From: Bremia lactucae
Lineage: Eukaryota > Oomycota > Peronosporomycetes > Peronosporales > Peronosporaceae
Direction of reading: 5' to 3'
Length of the DNA: 58,340 nucleotides
NCBI RefSeq assembly: GCF_004359215.1
Contig: NC_090628.1
Location: 989,737-1,048,076 of the forward strand
The notes beneath the pieces are model-generated. The model saw only the letters and a list, made by a program, of their open reading frames with translations, was not told the origin of the DNA and made no database searches. Below, piece after piece: positions 30,859 through 42,279 of this stretch (position 1 is the first letter of the stretch; each line of letters starts with the position of its first letter). Made by a program: the position numbers and the translations under genes.

Positions 30859-31378
30859 TGTAAAGGGCTAAAGTTGCCCCAATGTTACACAGTCCCCGTT
30901 AAGTAAACTTTGTGTACTAAGGGGATGGTCAATTACTAAATTAAAGTAATTAGACCCAGGCACTCGGGTGTGGTTTACACTTGTGACGAATTCTTGTGCA
31001 TGTAATGCAAATGGGTGCATTCACATTAGGAGGGATAACGTCTAATGTCGTCCGTGATGACGGCTAGCGTCATCCGTTACGCGAGGTATCTAGAAAGATA
31101 CGCTCGCAATACATATTAAGTGTTATCTATAGAGATGACATCATGATTGGTAAGAAGAGGTTTTAATATTTAATGCGATTACATATAAATCAGTCTGAAA
31201 ACTACTTTTTCTTAGTAAGTGCGAACGAGGAGACGGATTCCCGCTCTCGCGACGAAACTTAAATTAAGTATTTAGTGTGTTGGGTGAGGTCGCTAACGCG
31301 CCCACCACAACTACCTAACTGCACGCAAGGGAAGCAGGTTAAACCGCTTTCTCGCTGTGGTAGGGTGTATATCTGAAT
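30859..31378 (+). repeat. GypA 3' LTR (A2), right end lost
   Basis: Matches 23531-24078 closely until CGCTGTGG(T)AGGGTGTAT, then passes into GypB LTR sequence (AACGGGGCATTACGACTTG). The last roughly 50 bp are missing, presumably displaced when B2 inserted. Confidence 0.85.
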
Positions 31379-31817
31379 TTAAACGGGGCATTACGACTTG
31401 TACTGCTTTAGAACAAGTCCACTTCGCACTGCCTCAGTGCGAGTGGTGCCTCACGTCACTTCACGTACACAAGTACGTGCAGAGGTAGCTTTCTTTTTAA
31501 AACACTTGCTTTAAAGAGGGTTAAGTAAAAACTGTATTTTATAATTAAGATCTTCTTGTCTATCTACTTAATACTAACTTAATTCTAAACTTATACAGAA
31601 CATGTGCTAAAAGCCTTATCTGTCTTTCTCTTTGCGCGCGTCAAGCGCTGACTGGACCGCGGAGAAAGTAGATATAATGGTCTATATCTACCAATGGATA
31701 AGCTTTTAGAATATTACCATGTAAAGTAATATTCTCCAAATATTATCTACCTTTTAGATAATATATTAATTAACAACCTTTAAATGTTAATTTCATGTAA
31801 CGATACACCCCGTTACA
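31379..31817 (-). repeat. GypB 3' LTR (B2)
   Basis: Ends ACACCCCGTTACA followed by TAACCCCTTCCTT, the reverse complement of the purine tract. Contains CACTTCGCACTG...CAGTGCGAGTGG, a family hairpin, and GTCAAGCGCTGACTGGACC. Confidence 0.88.
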
Positions 31818-31893
31818 TAACCCCTTCCTTAAACGACAATCACTCTGACTGTCATTGGGTAGAGTGGTCACTGTAAGACCACTTAATTTTAGA

Positions 31894-33470
31894 ATGATGT
31901 TAATTGGTCAGAAGCATCATTCTTTATTCTATCGCATGGTTAACAAGTCCATGCGGTATGCGAATAGTGCGGCGCCTTCGGCTGCTGTCCATGCAGCTGC
32001 GAACGACGGATTATTGTCTCTTGCGGCAGACGTTCCGTCTGCCGTCGTATCTTCTACTCCCGCAACGCTAGATGTTGCGGGTGCACGTGGTGATACACCA
32101 CGTGAATGCGGCCCCTCTTTGGAGGTCGACCACGAATGCTAGTCGGACGAAATGGACGACTCGGGGAGAACAAAACAGCCGCCTGATCATCGTCAGGCGG
32201 CTGCCTATGAGCCTTCGAGTGAGGGGGCTCATTCGAGTAGACGTGCTGGTAGCATTCGCTTCAGCATGTTCGGTTCAAATGATGAGGATAATTCCTTATC
32301 GCCAGTACCGTCTCCCGTGCCGTCACCCGCACATATTTCTGTGCGTGGTGATGACGGTGGCGTAAGCCATCGTTATCAAAGTACTTGTGGTACCCCTCCT
32401 TCAGTGGGTTCCACTCATAGACACTAAAATGTCTCGTCTTGCCCCTGAGAAAAAGCCGTGAGTTTTCCCCGAACAGCTTATTAAAAGCTTGTCTGGAGAG
32501 ACTTCTTCTTACAACAAATATCCCTTATTTATTGCGACAAATCTACATTGCCTCAATCCCAGCGCGAAGAACTTGAGCGCTGAGGAAGATTTTTATCTCG
32601 ATGCTTTTTTCAAGCATCGATGGTATAGCGGCAACAATAAGCGAGATAAAGTCTCGCTTATGCAAGCTTGGAGCGCGTTTATTCGCAATGTCAAAGACAT
32701 TGGACGCGAAGCCTGGCTATAAAGACTGAACACGATTCGCGTTAAGTTCGAGAAACGAACCCTAACCTATGCAAGGAAGAAATTGCGCTGGTTGTCACGT
32801 GAGGCAGGACTTCCATGCCTCACGTGGGGTAATCCCTGTCCGTGTTGTGTTGACAACACGAAGCGAGTAAAAGTAGATGTCTATTCACTTTCTTCGCCCT
32901 GGGTAAGGGCTCACATCTCTATCGAGATGCGCGATGCGATCGACGTTGTGCAATCGATTTACAAGCGCCAGGGTCGAGTATTTTCCAATGGGCCTTCTGA
33001 ACCACGGATGGGTCTCATCATACTGACGGACTAGGCCCTCAACGTCAGCAACAAGCAGGGAACGAGGCTCTTAGCTGTCATGTGTAGGTGGCTAACTGTG
33101 CCAGCGAACAAGATAATTCGTTAGCTACCCCTTCCATCACGGCAGTTAGCGATACGTTCCACAAGGAAACGTTGACCACCGTAGGAATGTACTAATAGTT
33201 GTGGTGGAGGAGGAAAAATTCGATCCGACCACTGTGTCGAATCCGAAATCGACGATCGAGAAACGTGACCGCTACCTCCATGTATTAAAGAAAGTTCTTG
33301 ATCACGAGCACGGTAAGCGTCATTCGTTGGAACAAGGAACAGACGGTCCAGGCTCATCATATCGAGCGGTTGGAAGACCAGTCGAAGAGTGCGTACTCCA
33401 TGTTGGAGTTAGAACGGTAATATCACGCTGTTCGTGATGAGCTGTCGTCAGCTCATCGCAGTTTCGAGGA
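31894..33470 (+). pseudogene. GypB antisense ORF (copy B2)
   Basis: Starts ATGATGTTAATTGGTCAG (MMLIGQ). Continues with SAAPSAAVHAAANDGLLSLA, GPSLEVDHEC then TAG (32140), an acidic region with SSNDEDN-like Ser/Asp runs, KYPLFIATNLHCLNPSAKNL, LDAFFKHRWYSGNNKR, QAWSAFIRNVKDIGREAWL, then TAA, LSREAGLPCLTWGNPCPCC and SIEMRDAIDVVQSIYKRQGR. The coiled-coil part (33201 onward) is in another frame. Codon-level similarity with B1, B3 and B4 is clear. Confidence 0.65.
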
Positions 33471-33958
33471 TCTTCGAAACCTGCATGAGAAATTCCAGAT
33501 TCAACATGAAAATCTGGTTCGCGATCACAAGAATTTTTTGGGGATTCTTGAAAAGGGTCGTCAGATCCGTCCTCGGAACAAGGCGCGTACTGATGGTACG
33601 GGCGCAGCCGACCAACGTAACGCGTACGATGCGTTCGCATCCTACGTAGCAATTCTATTGTGTACGCATTGCCTCTGCGATGCAGTACACGGAAAGGACC
33701 AATGAACTTGGGTAGTAGTTTACTGCTACCCACATTAGTGACTACACGCTTAGGAAGGTTTACCGTAGAGAATAGCACTAGATCATTTATTTTAAAAGAA
33801 TGACCATTTGCTCTTCCAAGTTTGTCTGCATTCCGTTTCTGACGGTAGAATCCTGAACGAAACGAATTGTTGATTCTCGAGTTAGCAGAAATTCTTCTTC
33901 TACCTCATTTGTTTTGTCTTTGTCAGTACGCTTTCTGCGTACTGCCATTAGATCATTC
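33320..33958 (-). pseudogene. Pol tail (B2)
   Basis: An open run (33778-33320) starts LFSTVNLPKRVVTNVGSSKL, then LLPKFIGPFRVLHRRGNAYT and YVGRLRPYHQYAPCSEDGS. The core is a chromo/SH3-like C-terminal domain of gypsy integrase. It overlaps, on the opposite strand, the coiled-coil end of the antisense frame. Confidence 0.75.
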
Positions 33959-34905
33959 TCATCTTCGATGTCGATTTCTTCGACATCGACATTGCGTCGT
34001 TGCGTCGTTGTAAATTTCGACGCGTGAAGAGCATGAGCCAGAATTGGGTTTGCTCGTGCGAGTCCCTTCCCCCCTTAAACTAGAGGATCCCTCTAATTGG
34101 GTGGGAATGCGAGGATGGCGTAAGCCATTCACAAAGAACGGTGTATGCGTTGTAGACGCATGTACCGAACACTTGATGGCGAATTCGACCATCGGTAAAA
34201 ACTCGCTCCAATTACGATACGATTGGACGTAACCTCGAAGTATCTCCTCGAGGACGCGATTGATGCGTTCTGTTTGACCATCCGTTTCTGGGTGATCGGA
34301 TGTTGACATAGACAGCCGTATTCCGAGAGATCGACACACGGATTGCCAGAACTCCGCCGTGAATCGTGGATCTCTATTCGAGACCAATTCACGGGGTAAA
34401 CCGTGGAGTTTGAATACCGTGTCGATAAAGACACGGGCATAACACGGAGCCGTAATCGACTCTGGTACTGCAGCAAGATGTACCATCTTGCTGAACCTGT
34501 CTACAAAAACAAAGATTCCATTGTTTTTGTGACCGCGTCAGGAAATACGACGACGAAGTCCATAGATACGGACTGCCAACACTCTGCCGGAAGTGGTAGA
34601 GGTTGAAGAGGTGCACGGGATGAAGGGCTAGGCTTCACCCGTTGACATACCTCGCAAGCACGAATGAACTTGCGCACAAACTGATACTGGCGGGGCCAGT
34701 AAAAGTAGCGACTTACTGTAAGGTAAGTCTTCTCACGTCCACGATGCCCACTTGTTGGTGCATCGTGACACTCATACATGATGCGCAAGCGCAAATTATT
34801 GTGAGTTGAGACGACGACACGTGGAGTGTCGCCGGTAACGGCTGTGTAATGCAACAAGCTGTTAGGTGTTGTGTATCGATCGGATGACGATCGATATAAA
34901 GCCAA
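33959..34905 (-). pseudogene. Integrase (B2), nearly complete over two frames
   Basis: Frame 34905-34501 carries the H-H-C-C zinc domain (GHRGREKTYL, ACEVCQRVKP) and the first catalytic Asp (VSMDFVVVFPD). Frame 34486-33959 carries LVSNRDPRFTAEFWQSV (second Asp) and HPETDGQTERINRVLEEIL (Glu), plus the HASTTHTPFFVNGLRHPR block. A single frame change lies between the two. The spacing fits the D,D-35-E class. Confidence 0.82.
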
Positions 34906-35000
34906 ATAAATCTTTCAAAGATTTATTGGATGGATTCGTTAAGTGATCATCAAACAAAGAAGGACCTTATCTTCTGTGCAGGCTTTCTTTATGTCATCAA

Positions 35001-36180
35001 CTAAGGTTGGAGTCGGAACACTCGTAAAGAGTCTTGCAACAGTGGGATTATTTCACTGTTGGAGTGCACTGCTAACTCGAAAGCGGGTCGGCGTGACACC
35101 ACCTTAGTGACAACATTAAGACGTCCTGGTTTATATTCGACGGAGAAATTATACTCCGCGACAAAGGATAGCCGCCTCACCATTCTTTGCGAGAGGTGTG
35201 GGCTATATACGGCCGTACGTAATGACGCATGGTCCGCATACATTGCGAAATCGCTGGCGTTACAGACCACATGACATGGTCTGTCTTGATCTGCAATCGC
35301 CAAGATGGGTGATTGCATCAAGCTTTGCTTGATACGTTCAAAGGAACGCTGACAATCAGCGTTCCATAACCATTAATCGTCTCTTTATAAGAGACGAGAG
35401 AAATGAACTGTCATCTCGGCATAACTGCGTGAGTACTTGTGCAAGTACGCCACTAATCCACGGAACTTTCTTAGTCCCTTGACATCGACTGGAACTGGCC
35501 AGTCGGTAATTGCCTTGATCTTTTCGAGATCAGGGCGCACGCCGTGTTTACCGACGATGCCCAAGAAATGGAATTTCGCTTGCAGCGATTATACACTTCT
35601 TGAGATTTGCGTACAACTTATGCTTTCGCATAAATGTAAGAACCTGACGAACGTGAGTTTTATGAACTTCCACGTCCGTTTTACCGTCCATGGCCCGGCT
35701 ATGGACGAATACATCGTCGAAATAACTCGGTGCGACATCCCGCACCGGTCTCAACAGATCTGTTACACATCTGTTGAATGTTGCAGGGGCGTTACTAAGC
35801 CCCTGAGGCATCACTAGCCATTCCCAGAGCATCCCACTGGGGGTGCTAGCTGCTGTGTACGGGATGTCCTGCTCACGCATAAGGATTTGATAAAATCCAT
35901 CCATCAGATCCATAGAAGAAAAGATCGTACTCTTCGACATACCATCTATGATTACGTCTTTTCTCGATATCGGCGTTTGAGCCGGTACTGTTGCAGCATT
36001 CAGTTAATTGAATGCGTGCACTATCCGCCACCCTCCTGTGGCCATTCGCACACAGAAGGTCGGAGAGCCATGTGGAAAGGTTGATTCCCTCACATGGCCC
36101 GCTTTTACTCGATCTCATGTCGAGTGCCTTTATCCTTAGGCAACTCGCATGGAACTGTTACAGGATATACATCCCTGAAT
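35001..36180 (-). pseudogene. RNase H and reverse transcriptase (B2), broken
   Basis: RNase H codons (35321-35001) include CNASDFAMYADHASLRTAVY, which fuses the first and third catalytic blocks: about 55 residues between them, including the Glu block, are deleted. RT (35940-35548) reads DGFYQILMREQDIPYTAAST, EWLVMPQGLSNAPATFNRCV, APSYFDDVFVHSRAMDGKTD, with the YFDD motif intact. The N-terminal RT block lies at 36040-35945. Confidence 0.78.
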
Positions 36181-36654
36181 TATATTAAATCCTTGTATAG
36201 AGGATTTCCCTTGAGTGACTCCCAAGATTGAGTATTGTATCTTTCAATGCGAGTCTTCACATCGAGGACACTTTCGCCCATCGATGAGCTGCTGATAACC
36301 CGTTCGTTCTCTGCAAAAATTACCGCTGTCCGAATGTCGGTTACGTAGTCGTCCTCTGTGACGAGTACGCAGATCTGCTTGATTCTACCACCATGCCGAT
36401 CTCTCAAGAGCCGCTTAGGTTCTAGGGTTGGTAGTTGAGTTATCTCCGAAGTTGACTTCCGATGCACCGATATTAACCAAGACATTAAATGTCTCGGTTT
36501 CTTCCTGGGATTTATCCACAGGCTGCCGAGGGATTAATCCCTCGGGATCTTGAAATAATTGAGGAGATTTCTCCTCATGTAGGTGGGGGGACCTCTTCAC
36601 TCAGCGTCTTTTGAGTGTGATTGCGCTATCACAGTCGGGTCCTCTACGGTCGAC
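36181..36654 (-). pseudogene. Protease-RT linker (B2)
   Basis: Minus-strand codons give LITEDDYVTDIRTAVIFAEN-type text and SSSMGESVLDVKTRIERYNT, then ETFNVLVNIGASEVNFGDN, matching B1 18660-18990 and B3. It stops at the junction with the inverted fragment. Confidence 0.6.
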
Positions 36655-37245
36655 AAGCGTGACATTTACACTTACGCCCAATACACACTATCTTTAGTCA
36701 GTTGCATCGTAAATTTACCAATTGACGAAAAGACACAGGTTACTGTGTCCATCAAGGTTCTTGCGAATGGCCAACTAAAAGTGATTGGGTGCTAGGAGCA
36801 ACTTTAATCAAGAGACTTGCTACATCTGTTGACGCTGCTGCATCAGTAGGGTGCACTGCACCTACTGTGCCCGATTGTTTTTTCGTACGATTCGCTTCGC
36901 CGTTGCTTTGTCGCAACAGCGCCGGATCCGCGTCTTCCGTATTCTTAGCAGAGGGCGATCATTGCGCTAAGTGCTTCTTGGCACTATCGGCTCGATGAAT
37001 AACAGGAACTAGAGTGGTAAAAGCCTATTGTTGGCTGAAGCCTCGTGATCCGCTATTTTGATAGCTCGGTCTAGCGTCTCGGATTCGAGGAGGAGCAGAT
37101 GGGTCTTGACGCGATGCAAATAAGTTAACAATAAAGTCCGTAATCGACTGTGAGGCGTCGAATCGCTAGCAGATCGTAAACTAAAGCTCATTAATCGCGA
37201 TATAGTTCTAACGAAGATGATAGTGTTGGCTACTGTATTAGTGCC
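36655..37245 (+). mobile_element. GypB gag-protease fragment with an internal inversion
   Basis: 36655-36787 is plus-strand gag (KRDIYTYAQYTLSLVSCIVN ... IKVLANGQLK). 36788-37134 is the next part of gag and the start of pol, but inverted (minus strand: VKTHLLLLESETLDRAIKIA, then the frameshift region). 37135-37245 is plus-strand protease (LADRKLKLINRDIVLTKM). Turning the middle 347 bp around restores continuity with the B1 order. The sequence is diverged, like GypB-old. It is wedged between B2 (minus) and A3 (plus). Confidence 0.7.
36844..36883 (-). promoter_or_regulatory. Second copy of the -1 frameshift signal
   Basis: On the minus strand the codons CGA AAA AAC contain A-AAA-AAC (36883-36877). 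A 9-nt spacer follows, then the hairpin 36867-36844 (CAGTAG...CTACTG), with the stop TAG in the first arm. Distance from heptamer to CAG TAG equals that in B1. The surrounding sequence is well diverged, so the layout looks retained. Confidence 0.65.
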
Positions 37246-37297
37246 CATCTACTTGATAGCACTAGAAGTCCTTCCCATGACCCGTCTCTCTAGACAG

Positions 37298-38335
37298 ATG
37301 AGCCTCAATATCGATCAAACTCATCTTTTCCACTCTCCGCACATCATCGGGAGGTGGCAGGGCACTTGGCGCAGGAACTTCGTAAAAATGCTCTGGCCAG
37401 GCTCTTGGGTAGTCCTCCTATGCAACATGTTGCTCAGTTGGAGGCGTTCGTGCTGGGACAGCGAACGGTTCCGTCTGAGGCACAGAGCTATGCTGCGGCG
37501 AAGTCAGTCACACAGACGCAGGATGAGCTGAGGCGTGAGCAGGCTCGGAGCGAGGCTCTCAACAGGACTGTTGAGAAGCTCTCCGCCCGAACGAATCAGA
37601 CGAGGCCCATTCGGATGGACCCGCCCAAATTCGATGAAACTGCAGCGCCCACGATTGCCCACTGGCTTTTAGCCGTGGTGTCGTACGCCATGGCGCATCT
37701 GCGCTGTAAGGCCTTAGAGTGGGCTTACTCGGCGCTTATGGTGGACAGAAAGGCGTTCCCTACATGGGCGATCTTTAGGGAAAGATTCGCGCCATGTACC
37801 AGCCGCCGAACAACGAAGTGTTGCTTCAGGCGCGCTTCTTTGGGGCGCGACAGACGAAGCGATCTCTGCAAGAGTACGTGCAAGAGATGCGCTCGCTGTC
37901 CGCATCCATAACCGTAGGTCCGATTCCGGAGCACATTAAGGTGCCCACGTTTATGAACGGACTACGGCATGGCCCATCGCGACAGGCCCTTATCAGAAAG
38001 GTGCCGTCGTCGATGGAAGAGGCAATATAAATTGCCTTGGTTGACAAGAAATCCTACAGCAGTGCCTCGGCGGCAGCTTGGCATAAGCCGTCGGCCGAGA
38101 GGTCAGATGCCACTCCCATGGAGTTGGGCAATGCAGACGTGGTCTGTTACAGATGCGGCAAGCGCGGCCATATGATGGCTCGCTGCTATACCAGGGTCCC
38201 TGCTGGGCAATGACGCCCAGCAAGAGGACTCCCTACCCAAAGGGCGATGGCAAGATTTAGCGTGCAAGACGCATGAGTTCTTCATCGACATATGAGGGGT
38301 CGGGAAATGCAGGAGCGCAGCAGGGGTGGGATGCC
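37298..38335 (+). pseudogene. GypA Gag, broken (A3)
   Basis: Opening MSLNIDQTHLFHSPHIIGRW corresponds to the A2 start. The next frame carries MQHVAQLEAFVLGQRTVPSE, MDPPKFDETAAPTIAHWLLA and HLRCKALEWAYSALMVDRKA. A further frame has MYQPPNNEVLLQARFFGARQ, and the zinc knuckle follows as CYRCGKRGHMMARC (about 38145-38186). The gag stop of A2 (CAG TAG) is CAG CAG here, so the hairpin base has changed. Confidence 0.75.
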
Positions 38336-39286
38336 TTAGTGACGCGGACTCTAAAGCTACCCCTAAGTTTAAAGTTGTAGAACAAATGGGTAGCATAGTC
38401 TTTGAGGTCTCGAAATTTTGGACCTCAACCCTGCTGGTCTATAGCGCTCATGTAAGAGGCTATAACCAGGTAATGACCCTCCTAGTGGATTCGGGTGCAT
38501 CACAAATTTTTGTGAATTCGCGGCTCTAAGAAAGAGACCGGCGATGTTTGAGACGCTTTGCCACCTTTGTTTAGCAAACGGCGCGCTCGTTAAGTCTGAG
38601 GGAGTTTAAGTTGAACTCGCCTTCAGTTTTCGTAACTTCTTTTGTAAAGAGAAATTCACAGTGCTAGGTATAGAGTCCGTGTGACCTCACCTTTGGCAAG
38701 CCATGGTTGGCAAGACACCACCACCATAGATAGACTGCTTACACGCACAGTTGCTAACTCGTCGTAGGACACTGGTAATGATGTGCTCCTGCGAGTTGCT
38801 TATGACTCTGATGTCGTGTCAAAAGCAGTTGAGGGTGCGCTAAGGGATGCCCAGCGTCACCAAATTCTACCCAGCTTGGAGAGACTGGTGTAGTGAAATG
38901 ATTGAATACACGTGGTCATGCGTCCAATGGTACTGTACAGAGCCGAGAGCCTGTGGCAGCAGACAGCGAATTGCCAAAAAGTCAAGCGACGCAAGAACCG
39001 GCACAGAGCCAGGCGCAGTTGGAAAGTGTGCGTTAGCAGAGAGAGCAACGACAACCGCTTCCCAGTCAAAGTTCGTGGTGACTCGTAGAGCGGGAACCCG
39101 ACAGATTAGGAAGATCAAAGGCATGTCTAAACGAGTGACCTTTAAATCAGTTCCTATTTAAGAGGATGGCCTTCGAACGAGGTGTTCGAGGCCGTCAAAG
39201 ACGAAATTGCGGAGGCATCCCTCAGTTGAGGTGCTCTGGCATGTCTTTAAATTTGCCGAGGAGGTAGTAAATCTCCAGGAGATGTC
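38336..39286 (+). pseudogene. GypA protease and linker (A3), broken
   Basis: Codons 38326-38529 include TLLVDSGASQIFVNSRL with the retropepsin DSGA loop intact, then TAA. The remaining domain is shortened and out of frame. 38830-39170 codes for a charged linker with no known domain, comparable to the region hidden by the gap in A2. Confidence 0.65.
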
Positions 39287-40215
39287 GTGGCAGCAGTTCT
39301 TTCCGAAATTAAGGAAGGAAAGGCCCACGAAATAGTCACACCAGTTCCAGAAGAGAACGTGGTGGACTATAGCTCGTCATCGATAATGGACGAGAGCGTT
39401 CTAGAAACGGACAAACAGAAGCGGTTCGCTGCTCAAGGCTGGGATGCCTTGAGAGATAGTTCGTTCTTTGAGGTTCTGTGGAAACATCGTGATGTGCTCC
39501 CAGAAGAAGTGCCGAGCCGCGTACCTGCCAATAGGGGTATCAGGAACAGATTGATCTCGTACCTGGCACCAAGTATTGTGTGACCGGGCAATAGCCGTTG
39601 CCGAAAGAACAAGTCGATATATTAATGAGTTCTCGACAAGCGAGCCAAGGCGGGGCATAAGCGTTAGAGCAAGTCGCCTCACTGCGGCCCGACCTTTTGT
39701 GTGCGTAAAGCCACAGGCGGATGGCGCGTAATATATCCTTACAATATGCTGAACACGGCGACCATACCGGCGCAAACGCCAACTCTGTGGAAAGATGTTC
39801 TGTTGAACTGTATGGGAAAGTCAACTATCTTTTTCGCGTTGGATTTGAAAGATGGCTACTATCAGGTACTCATGAGAGAGTCCGATATAGCCAAAACGGC
39901 AGTACGCACCCCAAGCGGTATGCTTGGGGAGTGGTTTGTGATGCCCAAGGTTTAAAAAACGCACCAGCGACGTTCAACCGAGTGGTGGCTCACGTGATGC
40001 GTCAGCACCGTGCCTACGCACTTTAATACTTTGATGATGTATTCGTGCATAGAAGGGCCGAGGACGGGCTAGCGCAATAGAGGCGCACAAGCATCATTTG
40101 GACGCTCTGTTGCAAGACTCTGGGTGACGCCAATTGTACGTCAACTTGCAAAAGTGCGTCATAGGGGTCTGCAAGATACCTGAGGTACACATGGTGTACG
40201 AGAAGACCCAGACAA
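39287..40215 (+). pseudogene. GypA reverse transcriptase (A3), broken
   Basis: SSSIMDESVLETDKQKRFAA then the pre-RT block, ATIPAQTPTLWKDV, FALDLKDGYYQVLMRESDIA and TPSGMLGEWFVMPK (39701-39955). YFDDVFVHRRAEDG with the YFDD catalytic motif is at 40027-40065, just after a TAA. No continuous frame. Confidence 0.75.
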
Positions 40216-40216
40216 G

Positions 40217-40840
40217 GTGAAATCAGTAAAGGAATGGCCAATCCCTCGCCACGTGAAGGATTTGCGCCGATTCTTAGGGCTCTCTAATTACTTGCATAAG
40301 TACAGCAAGAATTATGCTGAGCGAGCTAACCATTATCTGACCTCTTTGAAAGGATGCAAAATGAGTTTGTTCAAAGGAACAGGTAGATATTTTTACGCCA
40401 GTGAAGCAATGTCTTGTAGAGGCACCGTTCTTGCATTGCCCGATGCAGATAAGCCCTTTAAGCGTCGTCTGCGATGATATGAATTTTGCAATCAGCAACG
40501 CGCTCATGCAGTAAGATGACGGCGTTGACCGTGTCATTTCTTATCTGTCACGGCTTTTAAAACTCGCGGAACTGAATTACCCTGTGTGTGACAAAGAGCT
40601 ACTTTCAACAAAGTATGCTCTTGTTAAGGTTCGAGTACACCCATTGAGCACCGAGCCATTTGTGTTTTATACGGATCACGCATCACTGCGGACCGCCATA
40701 AACTCACCGCACATCTCTCATAGAATAGCAAGATGGCTTGCATTTTTCTCTAATTTTTTTTTTGTGAATACAAGCCGGGTAAGTCGAATGTCTTGGCTGA
40801 GGCTTTATCGCCCAGACCAGACTTCGAGGTAAGACACCAC
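40217..40840 (+). pseudogene. GypA connection and RNase H (A3), broken
   Basis: VKEWPIPRHVKDLRRFLGLS and NYLHKYSKNYAE are the connection. CDKELLSTKYALVKVRVHPL (Glu) and FVFYTDHASLRTAINSPHIS (Asp) belong to RNase H. Stops near 40477 and a frame change near 40540. Confidence 0.75.
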
Positions 40841-40999
40841 GCAAGCGTGTCTCGTGCTTGCACAAGTTGAGTCGTCAATGTTGGCAGCCATGAAGGTCTA
40901 CCACGTGTCGAGCTCGTTGGCCTCTGAAATAAAGGAGAATTACAGTCAGCACTAATATTGTCGCCTGCTGTTGGATTACTTAGGTGGACAAAAGTTCTC

Positions 41000-42260
41000 C
41001 TTTTCCGTCGCACCTGAACGCTAAGCTAAGTCGCTTTAGCTACATCTATGGCCTGTTATGGCATCAGCTGTCGCCTTGTAGACCCTTCAGATCTATGTCT
41101 CTCATGACCCACATATTCACTTGCTCCTTAATGCACTATCGAATGGACACATGGCCCGTGAAAATAATATTTTCTTAAAGTGTCAGAGGGATTCTGGTGG
41201 CCACACCTATATAGATGGGTGGCCAACTCTATTCGCTTTTGCGAACAGTGTCGGCACATAAAGCCTCCACCGTCCAGCCGTCCGCCATTGAAGCCGCTGC
41301 CAATTCCAACGAATTGATAAAGGTCGGTCAGTCTGTACTTCATTTTTGGCATACCGCCTGACCACAAAGGTTGGACGGGGCTCGTTGTCTTTTCAGACAG
41401 ATTGAGTAAAATGGTGAACTAAGCTTCATGTAGCACCACAATATTGGCTAAGGAGGCAGCTCTCTTGTTCTCGGATCATGCCACACAAGATGCCCGAGTG
41501 CATAGCATCGGACCAGGATCCAAGTTTCACATCGGGTTTTTGGTATCATGTGTTTCAGCTACTGGGTAGCAAATTGCAAATGTCAACACCTGATCATCCC
41601 CAGACCAATGGCCGAACAGAACGAGCCAATCGGGTTGTGGCCGATGTATTGCGAACTGTAGCGACTTCCAAGGAATGAAGCAAAAATTTTTGCGATTCGT
41701 AAATAAGAATGTCCACGTCAGTACGGACTAGACATCGTTCTATATAAACGGACTGCGCCATCCTGGGACGTCAGTCTCGTTTGCCCGCAGTCCAAGTCTT
41801 GATCGGGGAGGGCCTCTCACTAAGCTCGGTGCGAATGAGGGCCACAGTTTTATCAACATGACGATGACCCGTATAGGTATTAAAGCAACGACGAGAACTT
41901 GCCCTAGGGAGCCTGCAAGCTTAGCAGTGGTCAGTATGGAGTCAATGCAAGAAATGCTTGTGCGCCTAAGCAATATTTATGCTTCGTTATCGACAACTAC
42001 ATCCTATGACCGAGCTCTCGGCGGTGTCAAAGGCGAGATTGATGCACAAAGCATGAGCGAGGCGCAACGCTTTGTGGATGAGCGAGTAGCCATCACACAA
42101 AAAGTCAGTGACGCGATGGAAAGCGCACAGGACAACCACAACAATATGAAGACCAAAATGGTCGCAAGAACAGTGAGCGCTTTAGGCTTTAGAGTATACT
42201 ATTAAGTACTGCTCCTCTACATACAGATGCAATTTATGTACTATTAAAGAAAATATTGTC
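41000..42260 (+). pseudogene. GypA integrase and pol tail (A3), broken
   Basis: CEQCRHIKPPPSSRP-like zinc-domain end near 41250-41285, IASDQDPSFTSGFWYHVFQL (second Asp, 41500-41560) and DHPQTNGRTERANRVVADVL (41600-41650), where the Glu is in TERAN. The tail (41980-42205) keeps the SEAQRFVDERVAITQKVSD helix, but the YVGRLKRY block is gone. Confidence 0.7.
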
Positions 42261-42279
42261 GCGTTACACGGCAAAATTC

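Larger units (their letters stand above)
23531..31378 (+). mobile_element. GypA copy A2: full-length element with assembly gap
   Basis: 5' LTR 23531-24078, primer site, gag 24135-25199, protease fragment, gap 25510-26241, RT, RNase H, integrase, pol tail, antisense frame on the minus strand, purine tract, 3' LTR 30859-31378. It lies in the 3' LTR of B1, so it inserted later than B1. The right end of its 3' LTR is replaced by the LTR of B2. Gag and pol contain several frame breaks. Confidence 0.9.
31379..36654 (-). mobile_element. GypB copy B2 (minus strand, 5' truncated)
   Basis: Left to right on the plus strand: 3' LTR (31379-31817), reverse purine tract, antisense frame (plus), pol tail, integrase, RNase H, RT, linker. 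It ends at GTCGAC near 36654, before protease, where an oppositely oriented gag fragment begins. Frameshifts and stops are fewer than in GypB-old. Confidence 0.88.

Noticed and set aside
37200..37246. Right end of a GypA 5' LTR before A3
   Set aside because: At first it resembled the LTR end, but the codons read GypB protease (LTKMIVLATVLV), which explains it better.
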